A DNA stretch of 64,000 nt, from NCBI GenBank assembly GCA_047600785.1, contig JASGKH010000001.1:1638298-1702297 (forward strand), given 5' to 3'. The notes below the pieces were generated by a model, which saw only the letters and a program-made list of their open reading frames with translations, was not told the DNA's origin and ran no database searches. Position numbers and translations under genes: made by a program. This document shows positions 33,902 to 42,780 of this stretch, piece by piece. This DNA is from Breznakibacter sp047600785. GTDB lineage: Bacteria; Bacteroidota; Bacteroidia; Bacteroidales; Marinilabiliaceae. How positions within the stretch are numbered: position 1 is the first letter of the stretch; each line of letters starts with the position of its first letter.

Positions 33902-36133
33902 TCAGTAATTGTAGTTTATTTGGGGTAGCTGAAGGGTTGCCGGGATGATTCGATCGCGGTATTTTTTGTGGAGCTCAACCGCTACGTCGTTGGGATTTCC
34001 TTGCACGTTGACCGGGAAATCTTTGTGTGCTGTGACCCAACTCCATTCCCATTGCTTTATCTGTTCGTCGAACCTTTCTTGGTCGAACTTGCCCCAGTTG
34101 GCTTTTACATCGGCAAAAAACTGCTGCCAGCGGGGTTTGTAAAAGTCGGAAAGCAGGCCGCTCCATTGACGGTTGCTGTATTCGTGCAGGCGGTTGCTGG
34201 CATCGCCCCAAAGGGTGATGAGGTTGCGTGCGTTCTGTTCGTACAGCGCTTTTTCGGCATCGGTTTGGCCGCAGTTGCGGGCATCGGCAATCCATGGGCC
34301 GAGCATAAAATCGGTGCGGGTGGCAAGCAGGCGGTCCATGTCGTCGATCAACTCAATGAATCCGGCGCTCAGCTTGTCAAATGCCGCTTTGTCGTTGTTG
34401 CGGTAAGCTTTTGCTATTTCCTGTTGCACGGGCAGCGCGTAATTGGCCAAAACCTGACGGGTGATGTCCACCAAGTCGTACCGAAAGCCGTCATAATTGC
34501 CGCATTGTGGCACCGCCTCCACAAAAAGGTCCCACGCCGGAAGCAACTCTGTGGGCTTGTAGTTGAGTTTGGTGCGCGCCCAACGGCGGTATCCCTCAAA
34601 CGTGGGACGCGACACGATGATGGACTCGGCGCCGTCGCGAATGGCTTGTCCGTTGTAAACGGTTTTCACCAATATGTCCCAAGCTTTTAATAGGTTCTCG
34701 TTCGATTTGCCGTAGCGGTTCTGCGTGTATTTTTTTAGCCAGCTGTTTAGGTCGATGGGCGTGTTGCGCCAAGTGTTTTCCGTCATCAACTCATACAAAG
34801 CCGGGTTTTGTTCAATGGCTTCCATGGTGAGGCCAATGCCTTTTAGCCGGCCCGATGTGGAATCGTTGAGCGCAGCGGCAGGCTGCGTGGCCACGGTTTC
34901 GATGCGGCCAAACAAGCTGATGTTACCGCCAAAGTTATGCAGCATGTTCCAAATCCATTGCTTGCCGTAAAAGGCTTCAGTGCGTTTCCACACCGGCTCA
35001 ATTTCGGCGGCCAAATCGAGGATGATCATGCGGTCGTTGGGCACGGCATCCAAAAGGCCCTTTATTTGAGGGGCTTTCCAAAAGTCGCGGTGGCTGAAGA
35101 ACAGCCATCCCTGCATCACCCATGCGGCGTTGGGATCGGCGGCTTTCATCCCCTCGAACACTTTGCTGCTCAACTCCGACAAGTACTGTGGATCGTCCGA
35201 TGGGGGCTGGTTTTCGTTAAACGTGTCGGCCGAATAGAGGTGGTCGGTGCCATAGATCTCCGACTGCATTTCGAGGAATTTCTTGCCAATTTCGGCGAAC
35301 AACGAGTCGTTGGCATCCAGAATGTAGGTGTCGCCAAAGTCGTTGCCCCAGTTGGTTTGCTTAAGTTTGGCATTGGGGAAGAACTTTTTGAACGACGCCG
35401 GCACGTGCCCGGTAAAGGCAGGCAACACGGGTTTCATGCCCAGGGCGCGTTCGCGTTCCAAAATCTTTAGTTGCAAATCGCGGTGGCTCTCTTTCCAGCT
35501 CATGGGCAACGGGCCGCCCCAGCCATCGAGGTTGCCCATCCAAAACCATGAGAAATAAGCGGGCCCACTGAAAAATCCGTCAAGATCTTCATCGGTGAAA
35601 CCGTACGATCTGTAAACCTTGTCCCACACGTACTCTTCGCCGGTAATGGCCAGTGGCATGTTAATACCGTGTAAAGCCATCCAGTCAATCTCTTTTTCCC
35701 AGCGGTTCCAGTCCCACCAGCTCATGGTGTAATTAAACGTGCAGTAATTCAGGTAATAGCGGTATTGGTACGGGCTGTCCTTGTGCACGGGCTGCGGTAG
35801 CACCGGTAATTGCCCTGGCAAATTCAGGTTGGTGCCGTTCCAGGTGATTTGGCAATGGCAATACTCGGTCAGATAATAGTAAAGGGCCGATGCCACCGAC
35901 ACACCGTTGTTGCCCCGCAGCACTATTTTGCCGTCCAACGATGAAATCTCGAACCAATCGGCAGTGTCCGCCGGAACGGTTTCGACGATGAATTGCGAGG
36001 CTCTTTCGGGGATGATGCGCTTCACAAGTTCCGAACCTGCATCGATCAGTTGCGGTTGGTCGCTGGTTTGTTTGCATCCGGTTGTACAAACAATGGCTCC
36101 GAGCAAGAGGATGGATGATCGTATTCGTTTCAT
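33902..36133 (-). CDS. GH89 alpha-N-acetylglucosaminidase (NAGLU-like)
   Basis: 743 residues from ATG 36133; the alternative start three codons upstream is a TTG. The signal peptide ends in a lipobox (TTGC), so it is a lipoprotein. Domains: an N-terminal beta domain (about 25-120), a TIM barrel with NYCTFNYTMSWWDWNRWEKEIDW, MALHGINMPLAITGEEYVW and YSADTFNENQPP (the catalytic Glu region), and an all-alpha C-terminal domain. GH89 releases terminal alpha-GlcNAc, as in heparan sulfate, gastric mucin (alpha-1,4-GlcNAc) and some bacterial or plant glycans. It is directly followed by the HGSNAT/NagX-like gene. Confidence 0.94.
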   Translation of the reverse strand: MKRIRSSILLLGAIVCTTGCKQTSDQPQLIDAGSELVKRIIPERASQFIVETVPADTADWFEISSLDGKIVLRGNNGVSVASALYYYLTEYCHCQITWNGTNLNLPGQLPVLPQPVHKDSPYQYRYYLNYCTFNYTMSWWDWNRWEKEIDWMALHGINMPLAITGEEYVWDKVYRSYGFTDEDLDGFFSGPAYFSWFWMGNLDGWGGPLPMSWKESHRDLQLKILERERALGMKPVLPAFTGHVPASFKKFFPNAKLKQTNWGNDFGDTYILDANDSLFAEIGKKFLEMQSEIYGTDHLYSADTFNENQPPSDDPQYLSELSSKVFEGMKAADPNAAWVMQGWLFFSHRDFWKAPQIKGLLDAVPNDRMIILDLAAEIEPVWKRTEAFYGKQWIWNMLHNFGGNISLFGRIETVATQPAAALNDSTSGRLKGIGLTMEAIEQNPALYELMTENTWRNTPIDLNSWLKKYTQNRYGKSNENLLKAWDILVKTVYNGQAIRDGAESIIVSRPTFEGYRRWARTKLNYKPTELLPAWDLFVEAVPQCGNYDGFRYDLVDITRQVLANYALPVQQEIAKAYRNNDKAAFDKLSAGFIELIDDMDRLLATRTDFMLGPWIADARNCGQTDAEKALYEQNARNLITLWGDASNRLHEYSNRQWSGLLSDFYKPRWQQFFADVKANWGKFDQERFDEQIKQWEWSWVTAHKDFPVNVQGNPNDVAVELHKKYRDRIIPATLQLPQINYNY

Positions 36134-36151
36134 GGTGGACAATGCAAGGTG

Positions 36152-38437
36152 TTAATTGGGATTATCCGACTTTGACGGCGGCGGGGTGGTGCCCCAGGTG
36201 GCCGATGGTTTGCCGGCCATTTCGAGGATGAGCGTGCCGCCCTGCTCAATGTCCTGATGCGTTATCCAAGCCTTTTCGAAAGGCACGCCGTTCAAGATGG
36301 CCGATTTGATGTGCTTATTTTTGTCATTCAGGTTGTTGGCAATAATCGAAAAGTCTTTGCCGTTCTCTTGATGGATAACCGTTTTTTTGAAGTACGGCGT
36401 GTTGATGAGGTAGTACGGCATGCCTGCGTTGGGGTAGAGGCCCATCATGTGGAACGCCAGCCACGACGACATGGCTCCCGAGTCGTCGTTGCCAGGAATG
36501 CCGCTCCGGCTGGTGTTGTAGTGCTTGTCGATGATTAGGCGGATGCGGTTGCTGCTCAAATCGGGCCTGCCTATCCAATGGTACAGGTTGGGGCTGAGGA
36601 ACGACGGTTCGTTGGTGACGTTGTAAAAACCGCGGTCGAAAAAGGTGTCTAACCGTTTCAGGAAAGCTTCTTTGCCGCCCGACTTTCGGATGAGCATGGC
36701 CACGTCGTGCGGCACCGACAGCGAATATTCCCACGAACTGGCTTCGTAGAAAAAGCCGCACCACCAGCACACGCAGATGGGCCAATCCTGGGCCAACGGC
36801 GTGTAGCGGACGTAGCTGATGCGTCCGTTGCTCTCGTTGCACTGTATGCTGTCCACCCAATTGCCGTTGGCATCCCTTGGCATGATGAAGCCGCGGGAAC
36901 CGTTGTCCTCGATGTCACGCCACAGGTTTTGCCAGTTGTCGGCCTTGTCGATGAACCGCCAATATTCGCCTCTGCGCTTAATTCCTTTGGCCACAATGGC
37001 CAGACAGTAGTCGTTGAAGGCGTATTCAATGGTTCTGTTGCCTGAGCGTACAAAGCTGGTCGATACATACCCCAAGCGGTTGTAGTCGGTCAGCCCGCCG
37101 CGGCCCTCTTTTTCTTCGTTTCCGCCGGGAGGTATGGTGGCATCTTTCAGCATGGCATCCAAGCCAAGGCGGTAATTAACGCCCTGAAGGCCTTTGGTGA
37201 ACGCATCGGCAATCACCACGGCGCCGTTCGACCCGCCCTGGGTACGTCCGTTGCTGTTGCCGCTGCGGGCTTCGGGCAGATAGCCGTCGCGTTTGTAAAT
37301 TTGCAGCATGGCGTTCACGATGTCCACCTGTCGCGATGGCGAAATCAACGTAATCAGCGGGCTCGAAGAGCGGTAGGTGTCCCAAATGGCATAAAAATCG
37401 TCGTAGTAGGGCGAGTCGTTCTCCCACAACGGGTTTTCGCCCGTGCGGTCCACCGGCATCAGCATGGTGTGGTACAAACCGGTGTAAAACATGGTTTTAT
37501 ATTCGCACGGGGCATCGGCATCTACCTCAATGCGTTTGAGTAGTTCTTCCCATTTGTTCTGGGTCTCGGCCAATGTTTGGCCAAAACTCCAGTGGGGCAC
37601 CTCGTCGACTATGTTTTGCCGGGCCTTTAAGCTGCTCAGGAACGAAATGCCGATTTTCATCTGCAACGTTTGTGCCGGTTGCCCAAACCGCAACAACGCA
37701 CCGGTTTTATCGCCCGCATCCACCTGTATTTTTTGCCCGGGGCAAAGGCGGTTTTTTTTCCACGTGGTAAACTCGATAAAGGGCGCATCGAACACGGCCG
37801 AGAAATAGACGGTGTAAGCGCTGCCGTTGTTCCATCCGCCACGGATCCGGGTATGGCCTTTTATTTCGGTGTCGGACACGATTTCTATTTCGGAGCTCAC
37901 GAATTGCTGGGCTTCGCGGCCATCGGGCACGGGCGTTTCGCCCAAAAACTTGCCCAAATCAATCTTTATGGCCTTGGCCGCATTGGGCGCGTAGGTGAAT
38001 TTGTAAAACGCGACCTTGTGCGATGCGGTTATTTCGGTTTTGATACCCCATTTGCGCAGCACCACGCTGTAATAGCCCGGTCCGGCCGTTTCGTTCCCGC
38101 GCAACGATTGCTGGTCGATGGATTCGAAATCGCCCGAAAAGGGCATTACCGACACGTTACCGTACTTGGGGCCGCCGCCTGTACCGCTCACATGCACCTG
38201 GCTGAAACCGAACACGGTTATGTCCATATTGGGCGAGTACCCGCTGTTGGCATTCAGTTCGCAATCGGGGCCGGGTTTTACCATGCCGTAAGGGCGCGAT
38301 GGCCCTATAAACACGTTGCCAAGGCCTTCGGAACCAATCATTGGGTCGATGTATTGGTGCAATTGGGCCACAGATGAAAGGCTTGTCAGTTGCAGCAGGG
38401 CAATGACGGTGATGAGTAATTTGTTTTTTGGGCTCAT
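36152..38437 (-). CDS. GH92 alpha-mannosidase (first copy, divergent)
   Basis: 761 residues with signal peptide (ending SSVAQ). GH92 enzymes are calcium-dependent inverting exo-alpha-mannosidases. N-terminal beta-sandwich: YIDPMIGSEGLGNVFIGPSRPYGMV and VSGTGGGPKYG. Catalytic (alpha/alpha)6 region: FYEASSWEYSLSVPHD (catalytic acid Glu) and GNDDSGAMSSWLAFHMMGLYP (base Asp pair). Its subsite loop reads TNEPSF rather than the HGNEPG of the second copy, so the two paralogues probably differ in linkage preference. It is 18 bp downstream of nothing but the GH28 gene's stop region: the GH28 3' end lies 9 bp away, and GH89 follows after 18 bp. Confidence 0.92.
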   Translation of the reverse strand: MSPKNKLLITVIALLQLTSLSSVAQLHQYIDPMIGSEGLGNVFIGPSRPYGMVKPGPDCELNANSGYSPNMDITVFGFSQVHVSGTGGGPKYGNVSVMPFSGDFESIDQQSLRGNETAGPGYYSVVLRKWGIKTEITASHKVAFYKFTYAPNAAKAIKIDLGKFLGETPVPDGREAQQFVSSEIEIVSDTEIKGHTRIRGGWNNGSAYTVYFSAVFDAPFIEFTTWKKNRLCPGQKIQVDAGDKTGALLRFGQPAQTLQMKIGISFLSSLKARQNIVDEVPHWSFGQTLAETQNKWEELLKRIEVDADAPCEYKTMFYTGLYHTMLMPVDRTGENPLWENDSPYYDDFYAIWDTYRSSSPLITLISPSRQVDIVNAMLQIYKRDGYLPEARSGNSNGRTQGGSNGAVVIADAFTKGLQGVNYRLGLDAMLKDATIPPGGNEEKEGRGGLTDYNRLGYVSTSFVRSGNRTIEYAFNDYCLAIVAKGIKRRGEYWRFIDKADNWQNLWRDIEDNGSRGFIMPRDANGNWVDSIQCNESNGRISYVRYTPLAQDWPICVCWWCGFFYEASSWEYSLSVPHDVAMLIRKSGGKEAFLKRLDTFFDRGFYNVTNEPSFLSPNLYHWIGRPDLSSNRIRLIIDKHYNTSRSGIPGNDDSGAMSSWLAFHMMGLYPNAGMPYYLINTPYFKKTVIHQENGKDFSIIANNLNDKNKHIKSAILNGVPFEKAWITHQDIEQGGTLILEMAGKPSATWGTTPPPSKSDNPN

Positions 38438-38446
38438 GGTGCATCT

Positions 38447-39028
38447 TTATTTATTCTTGGGTTGCAGATAGGTTAACTTTTCATCATCGTTCTTGATGAA
38501 CTGCGGATGGCTTCCTGCATTTTTTAAGGTGATGTCTGCCAATGACAATCGGTTCACATCGTCAAATACAAACGCCGGGCGATGGTCGGTGTCCGATAGC
38601 TTAAAGCAGATGTTCTTTAGCCGGATGTTATGTGCATGGCGCACATACAACCCCCAGGCGGGAAGTTCGCCAAACATCGAAAACTCGGGATAGTCTTTGA
38701 TTTTTTCCGGTACCCTTTTCAAATCCCAGAGCGGGATGTAAGCCATGCCTTTGGTGGCGCGACCGGGATAGGTTACCGTGATGTTTTCCATTTCCACATC
38801 TTCGATGCAATGGCCCGGAATACCCGCAATGGTGGCAGGGAAGGGGTTGTGGAAGAAATCGACCTCGGGGCCGCGTAAATCGTAGGCCTCGTCGGGGCGG
38901 CCAAACGGCACCTCCACCTCCATATGGCTGATGTGGATGTGGCGGACAATTCCCGGCTGCGCGCCGTCACGGTGACCAAGCCTGATAAACAGCGCATTGC
39001 CGGTGTTTTTGGCCACTATATTGCTCAC
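38447..39028 (-). CDS. GH28-like pectinase family protein, C-terminal part after a frameshift
   Basis: 193 residues in the frame as drawn, but the first ATG/methionine-like codon is internal to the original gene. The sequence continues the right-handed parallel beta-helix of the GH28 protein encoded by 38967-40001: SNIVAKNTGNALFIRLGHR matches the family's late catalytic-helix turns, followed by FHISH/EDVEMENITVTYPG coils and a C-terminal cap. It is displaced by a one-base change in an A-run at 39036-39040 (minus strand). If that base is an assembly error, both parts form one enzyme of about 518 residues. Confidence 0.8.
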   Translation of the reverse strand: MSNIVAKNTGNALFIRLGHRDGAQPGIVRHIHISHMEVEVPFGRPDEAYDLRGPEVDFFHNPFPATIAGIPGHCIEDVEMENITVTYPGRATKGMAYIPLWDLKRVPEKIKDYPEFSMFGELPAWGLYVRHAHNIRLKNICFKLSDTDHRPAFVFDDVNRLSLADITLKNAGSHPQFIKNDDEKLTYLQPKNK

Positions 39029-40001
39029 GCGGATGTTTTTCGATCACTGCCCCGTCGACCGATTCGATGGCGATGGCCGACCGGAAGGTGTCGAAAACCC
39101 TGATGTGTTCGATGGTGACATTGCGGAAGCCACCATACGAACCGGTTCCGAATTTCACGGCACTGGCACTGCTGCGGATTTCGCAGTTGGCAATGTAAAT
39201 GGAGTCGTTGGTACTGTTGGGATGGTACGATTTTAGGCAAATGCCGTCGTCGGCCGCGTTCACGTGGCAGTTGGTAATGCGCACACAGCGGCAGTCGGTC
39301 ACATCTATGCCGTCGTTGTTCCAATAGGCGCGGTTGATGATCTTTAAGCCGTCGAGCTCCAACTGTTCGCACAGATCGAACGACAAACCCCAGTTGGCGC
39401 TGTTGGTCAATGTAAGCCCTGTGACGCGAATGTGTTTGCAGTTGAGGAAGCGGAACAGTTTGGGGCGGACCAGTTCGCTGGGCCTCATGCGACGGGCGTT
39501 GTAGTTTTTGTCGATAAGTTCGCCGGTGTGGTGCAGGCTGTCGCCGTTCAACGCCAGCTGCAGCCCTTGCCCGTCGATGGTGCCCGGGCCGCTGAGCGTA
39601 ATGTGTTCGGCACCGATTGCCAATATCAACCCAAGTTCGGAGTTGTCGTCGGTTTTTGGGCTTTGGGGTGAATTGGGTGTTGGAGGCTTAATGTAATCGT
39701 ACGGATTGGTGCTTCCCAGCAACACGGCGTCTTTTGCGAGGTACAGACCCACATTCGACTTCATTTCCAAGCTCCCCGTCAGGAATCTTCCTTGGGGAAA
39801 AACAATGGTTCCGCCCCCCTGCTCCGATGTGTGGTCTATCAATGCTTGAATGGCCTTGGTGTTCAGTGTTTTTCCGTCGGAAACCACCCCGTGTTGGGTA
39901 ACAATGAACTCTTTCTTTTCGGTGGCCAATGCGCTGTTCCCAAACAGTACCAAGAGGATCATTAAACCGTTACGGATTTCCAACATTCCATTTTTTCCCA
40001 T
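38967..40001 (-). CDS. GH28-like polygalacturonase family protein, N-terminal part before a frameshift
   Basis: Starts at ATG 40001, with a signal peptide (LMILLVLFGNSALAT). An upstream in-frame extension to 40121 overlaps the next gene and is not plausible. GH28 beta-helix features are present: a KALNTKAIQALID-type opening, GGTIVFPQGRFLTGS, a GPGTIDGQG turn, NNDGIDVTDC and NAADDGICLKS (paired catalytic aspartates), and VKFGTGSYGGF. GH28 enzymes hydrolyse galacturonan or rhamnogalacturonan. The last ~20 residues after AIAIESVDGAVIEK are out of frame; removing one A from the A5 run gives VIENIRVSNIVAKNTG and joins the C-terminal part. Confidence 0.82.
   Translation of the reverse strand: MGKNGMLEIRNGLMILLVLFGNSALATEKKEFIVTQHGVVSDGKTLNTKAIQALIDHTSEQGGGTIVFPQGRFLTGSLEMKSNVGLYLAKDAVLLGSTNPYDYIKPPTPNSPQSPKTDDNSELGLILAIGAEHITLSGPGTIDGQGLQLALNGDSLHHTGELIDKNYNARRMRPSELVRPKLFRFLNCKHIRVTGLTLTNSANWGLSFDLCEQLELDGLKIINRAYWNNDGIDVTDCRCVRITNCHVNAADDGICLKSYHPNSTNDSIYIANCEIRSSASAVKFGTGSYGGFRNVTIEHIRVFDTFRSAIAIESVDGAVIEKHPREQYSGQKHRQCAVYQAWSP
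39036..39040 (-). other. A5 homopolymer at the GH28 frameshift
   Basis: Four A residues here instead of five would fuse both GH28 reading frames without gap or mismatch to the family pattern, so a single-base insertion is the likely cause. Confidence 0.6.
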
Positions 40002-40063
40002 CTGTTTAATTTTTCTTTGGTAAACTGTCTGTCCGGTACATATTGAAGGTAAATAAATCCAAC

Positions 40064-42367
40064 TTAATTGTCGCCTGCGGTCGACAGCGAAAAAGGGCGT
40101 GACGTTTTCGCGGTTCCCCATTTCTCGTTGGGTTGGTTGCCCATCACAAACTCGAGTGTTGCCCCGTGTGTAATGTCGAAATGGTTCAAAAAGGTTTTGT
40201 CGGTTACTATGCCGTTTACCTTTAGCGACTGTATATAATTTGCCCCTGTTGAAGCGCCTTTGGCTTTGATGACAATCTTTTTCCCGTTTTCAAGGTTGAT
40301 GGTGACTTTGTCGAAGTGTGGGCCGCAAATCACATATTCGGGCACCGACGGGCATACCGGGTAGAACCCCAAGGCCGCAAACACGTACCAGGCCGACATT
40401 TGTCCGGCGTCGTCGTTGCCGCTCAGCCCGCCCACCGTGGCGTCGTATTCGTTTTGCATGATGTCGGACACCAGTTTTTGGGTTTTCCATGGCTGGCCAC
40501 TGTAGTTGTAAAGGAACGGAATTTGGTGCCCGGGTTCGTTGCCGTGCCAGTATTGGCCTGCGGCATGAAAACGGTCCAAATTGCTGTTGAAGCCCTCATC
40601 GCCGCCCATCAATGCAATCAACCCGGCCACATCGTGCGGCACGTACCATGTGTATTGGTAAGGCGTGCCTTCGGTGATGTAGGGTTGGCGCACAAACTTG
40701 TTGAAATGCGCGATGAACGTGCCATTGGCGTGCCTGCCCGTCACGCATGAGTCGGACTTGCTGTAAACGTTCCTGTAATTTTGGGCGCGTGTCTTTAGCA
40801 ATGCCGCATTCTTGGTATCGCCTTTCTTTGCGGCAATTTGGTACAGGGCAAAATCGTCGAACGCGTACTCCAACGTCCTCGATACCTGTTCTTCTTTGTG
40901 GAACGATTCCAATACTTTATCTTCCAATGGGATGTAGCCATAGGCCAAATACGATTTCAACGCCCTTCGCCCTTTTCCGTTGAGATAGTCGTTGTAGTTG
41001 GGCGATTCAAAGGCGTTTTTGAGCAGATAAGCATATTTGTCGTCCGGAATGTCAATCACACCCTTCATGTATGCGTCGGCTACGGCGGCAATGCCATGGT
41101 CGCCGATCATGGCCGACGTGTACGAATTCCAGCAAGGGAAAATGGGCATCCAACCGCCTTGTTCGGCATTCAGGAACAAGCTATTGGCCATGTCGGCGTT
41201 GGTGTCCGGCATAATAATGTTCAGCAACGGATGCAGGGCGCGATAGGTGTCCCACATCGAAAAATCGGTGTAGTAGTCGTGCGTTCCCGAATTCAGCACC
41301 TGTTTTCCGCCGTCAAAACTTACGTACGACCCGTCCACATCGTTAAACGTGCGTGGTTGAAGCAAACAATGGTAAAGCGCAGTGTAGAACTTTACCTTGT
41401 CTTCGTCACGATTCCCTTCCACCTCTATCTTGCTTAACACGGTTTCCCACGTGTGGCGTAAATCCGACTTGGCTTTTTCAAAATCGATGCCTTTGGTTTC
41501 GGCATCCAGATTTTTTCGGGCCTGTTCGATGCTGGTGAATGACGTGCCCACATACACGTCGATACTCTGTTTTTTCGTTACGTTGAACGACACAAAACCG
41601 CCCAAGTTGCCCAAGTCCGAAACCTGACGGTCCTGCGCGTAGATGTTGGTTCCCTGGTAAACGCCGAAATCGAAAAAGTCGTGGCTGAAACGTACCACAA
41701 AATAGCCGCTGAAACCGGCACTTTCGCCGTTGCCTTGGTAAATGCGGTGTACCGGGTTGTAGCCGATAATCTCGTTGCTTTCGGGGATGATGCGGATAAA
41801 TCCTTGTCCTTCGTCGCTGTTGGGGTTCACCACAATGTGGGCAATTCCTTCCCTGTCGAACGTAAAACGCAACAGGCCGCACCGTTTGGTGGCGGTTAGC
41901 TCTGCGTTTATGAGATGGTCCTTCAAATAAGCCTGGTAGTAGTAGGGTGATGCCTTTTCGTTGGTGTGGCTAAAGACTGACCCCCGTTGCCCGGGTTGGC
42001 ATTTTAAGTCGCCAAAAACGGGCATAATGGAGAGGCTGCCATAGTCTTGCACGCACGATCCGCTAAGCCAGTGGCTACCCCTAAATCCTGTAATTACGGA
42101 ATCGGCATAGTAATAAGGCGCTTCGCATTTGGTTTCGGTCCATTGGGTTTGCGGGGTCCAGTTGGTCATGCCAAACGGAGTGGATACGCAGGGTATTACC
42201 TGTGCGTTGTTCTCTTTGTGTTCGCCGTATTTCAACGCACTTTGGGTGGTCGATGGCGCCGTGCCGATTAGCGGATTGACAAAATCAACCAATTGGGGAT
42301 TCTCATGTTTGACGGCACATGATGTGAGTAATAAAATGCTAATTATAAATGGGTTGATAAATTTCAT
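40064..42367 (-). CDS. GH92 alpha-mannosidase lipoprotein (second copy)
   Basis: 767 residues from ATG 42367; the 31-residue upstream extension lacks signal-peptide character. The signal peptide ends in LLTSC, a lipobox. Typical GH92 elements: VNPLIGTAPSTT, FGMTNWTPQT, FRGSHWLSGSCVQDYG, ITEGTPYQYTWYVPHD with the catalytic acid, HGNEPGHQIPFLYNYSGQPWKTQ, and GNDDAGQMSAWYVFAALGFYP with the base aspartates. This set resembles canonical exo-alpha-mannosidases of gut Bacteroides. It is the first enzyme gene after the susD hairpin. Confidence 0.94.
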   Translation of the reverse strand: MKFINPFIISILLLTSCAVKHENPQLVDFVNPLIGTAPSTTQSALKYGEHKENNAQVIPCVSTPFGMTNWTPQTQWTETKCEAPYYYADSVITGFRGSHWLSGSCVQDYGSLSIMPVFGDLKCQPGQRGSVFSHTNEKASPYYYQAYLKDHLINAELTATKRCGLLRFTFDREGIAHIVVNPNSDEGQGFIRIIPESNEIIGYNPVHRIYQGNGESAGFSGYFVVRFSHDFFDFGVYQGTNIYAQDRQVSDLGNLGGFVSFNVTKKQSIDVYVGTSFTSIEQARKNLDAETKGIDFEKAKSDLRHTWETVLSKIEVEGNRDEDKVKFYTALYHCLLQPRTFNDVDGSYVSFDGGKQVLNSGTHDYYTDFSMWDTYRALHPLLNIIMPDTNADMANSLFLNAEQGGWMPIFPCWNSYTSAMIGDHGIAAVADAYMKGVIDIPDDKYAYLLKNAFESPNYNDYLNGKGRRALKSYLAYGYIPLEDKVLESFHKEEQVSRTLEYAFDDFALYQIAAKKGDTKNAALLKTRAQNYRNVYSKSDSCVTGRHANGTFIAHFNKFVRQPYITEGTPYQYTWYVPHDVAGLIALMGGDEGFNSNLDRFHAAGQYWHGNEPGHQIPFLYNYSGQPWKTQKLVSDIMQNEYDATVGGLSGNDDAGQMSAWYVFAALGFYPVCPSVPEYVICGPHFDKVTINLENGKKIVIKAKGASTGANYIQSLKVNGIVTDKTFLNHFDITHGATLEFVMGNQPNEKWGTAKTSRPFSLSTAGDN

Positions 42368-42780
42368 TTTGAGATACTTTCTATGTGCCTCTCCAAAATC
42401 GAAGGTTATGAACCGTGTTATGCAGAGTGGTGGTGATGGGAACGTGTAAGCTTGCAGCATTGAAAACGTACCTGGGATTACACGTTGGTTGTTTGAAAAG
42501 AATCGAATATGATTATTCCGATTGATGGTTGTACCAAGGTTTTTTCAGACGATATTTTAACGTGGTTGATAGCGTTTGGGGGCTTGGAAAATTGGAATCA
42601 TAGAACTCATGCGATTATTCTACATGAGTCCCTGATTTTTAATGTCACAAAATTGTCGGAACAATTTTGGGTGATTGTTGTGTAAGTTTAATTTGTGCCG
42701 TGAAAGCATTCTTTTGTCCCAGGCATACCGGTTGAATAAACGCAAAAGGGGATGTCTTGGGGGACACCCCCTTTTTTTGT
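42368..42780. other. Intergenic gap between susD and the downstream GH92 gene
   Basis: 413 bases containing the hairpin at 42748-42778 next to susD and otherwise nothing recognised. No good TAnnTTTG element was found for a separate promoter of the enzyme genes, so attenuated read-through from susC is likely. Confidence 0.4.
42748..42778 (-). terminator. Hairpin just downstream of susD (attenuator-like)
   Basis: GGGGATGTC (42748-42756) and GACACCCCC (42763-42771) pair around a short loop, one position forming a G-U pair in the minus-strand RNA. It lies 10 bp past the susD stop. A partial terminator here would yield more SusC/SusD than enzyme mRNA, as seen in other such loci. On the plus strand it is followed by T7. 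Confidence 0.6.

Noticed and set aside
33968..34690. 240-codon open frame antisense to the GH89 gene
   Set aside because: It mirrors the codon bias of a well-supported gene on the other strand and shows no domain or signal of its own. The same applies to 31221-32018, 37670-38377 and 54655-55467.
32758..36133. Heparan sulfate PUL
   Set aside because: No heparinase (PL12/PL13/PL15), unsaturated glucuronidase (GH88) or sulfatase is present, so true heparan is unlikely despite the NAGLU/HGSNAT pair.
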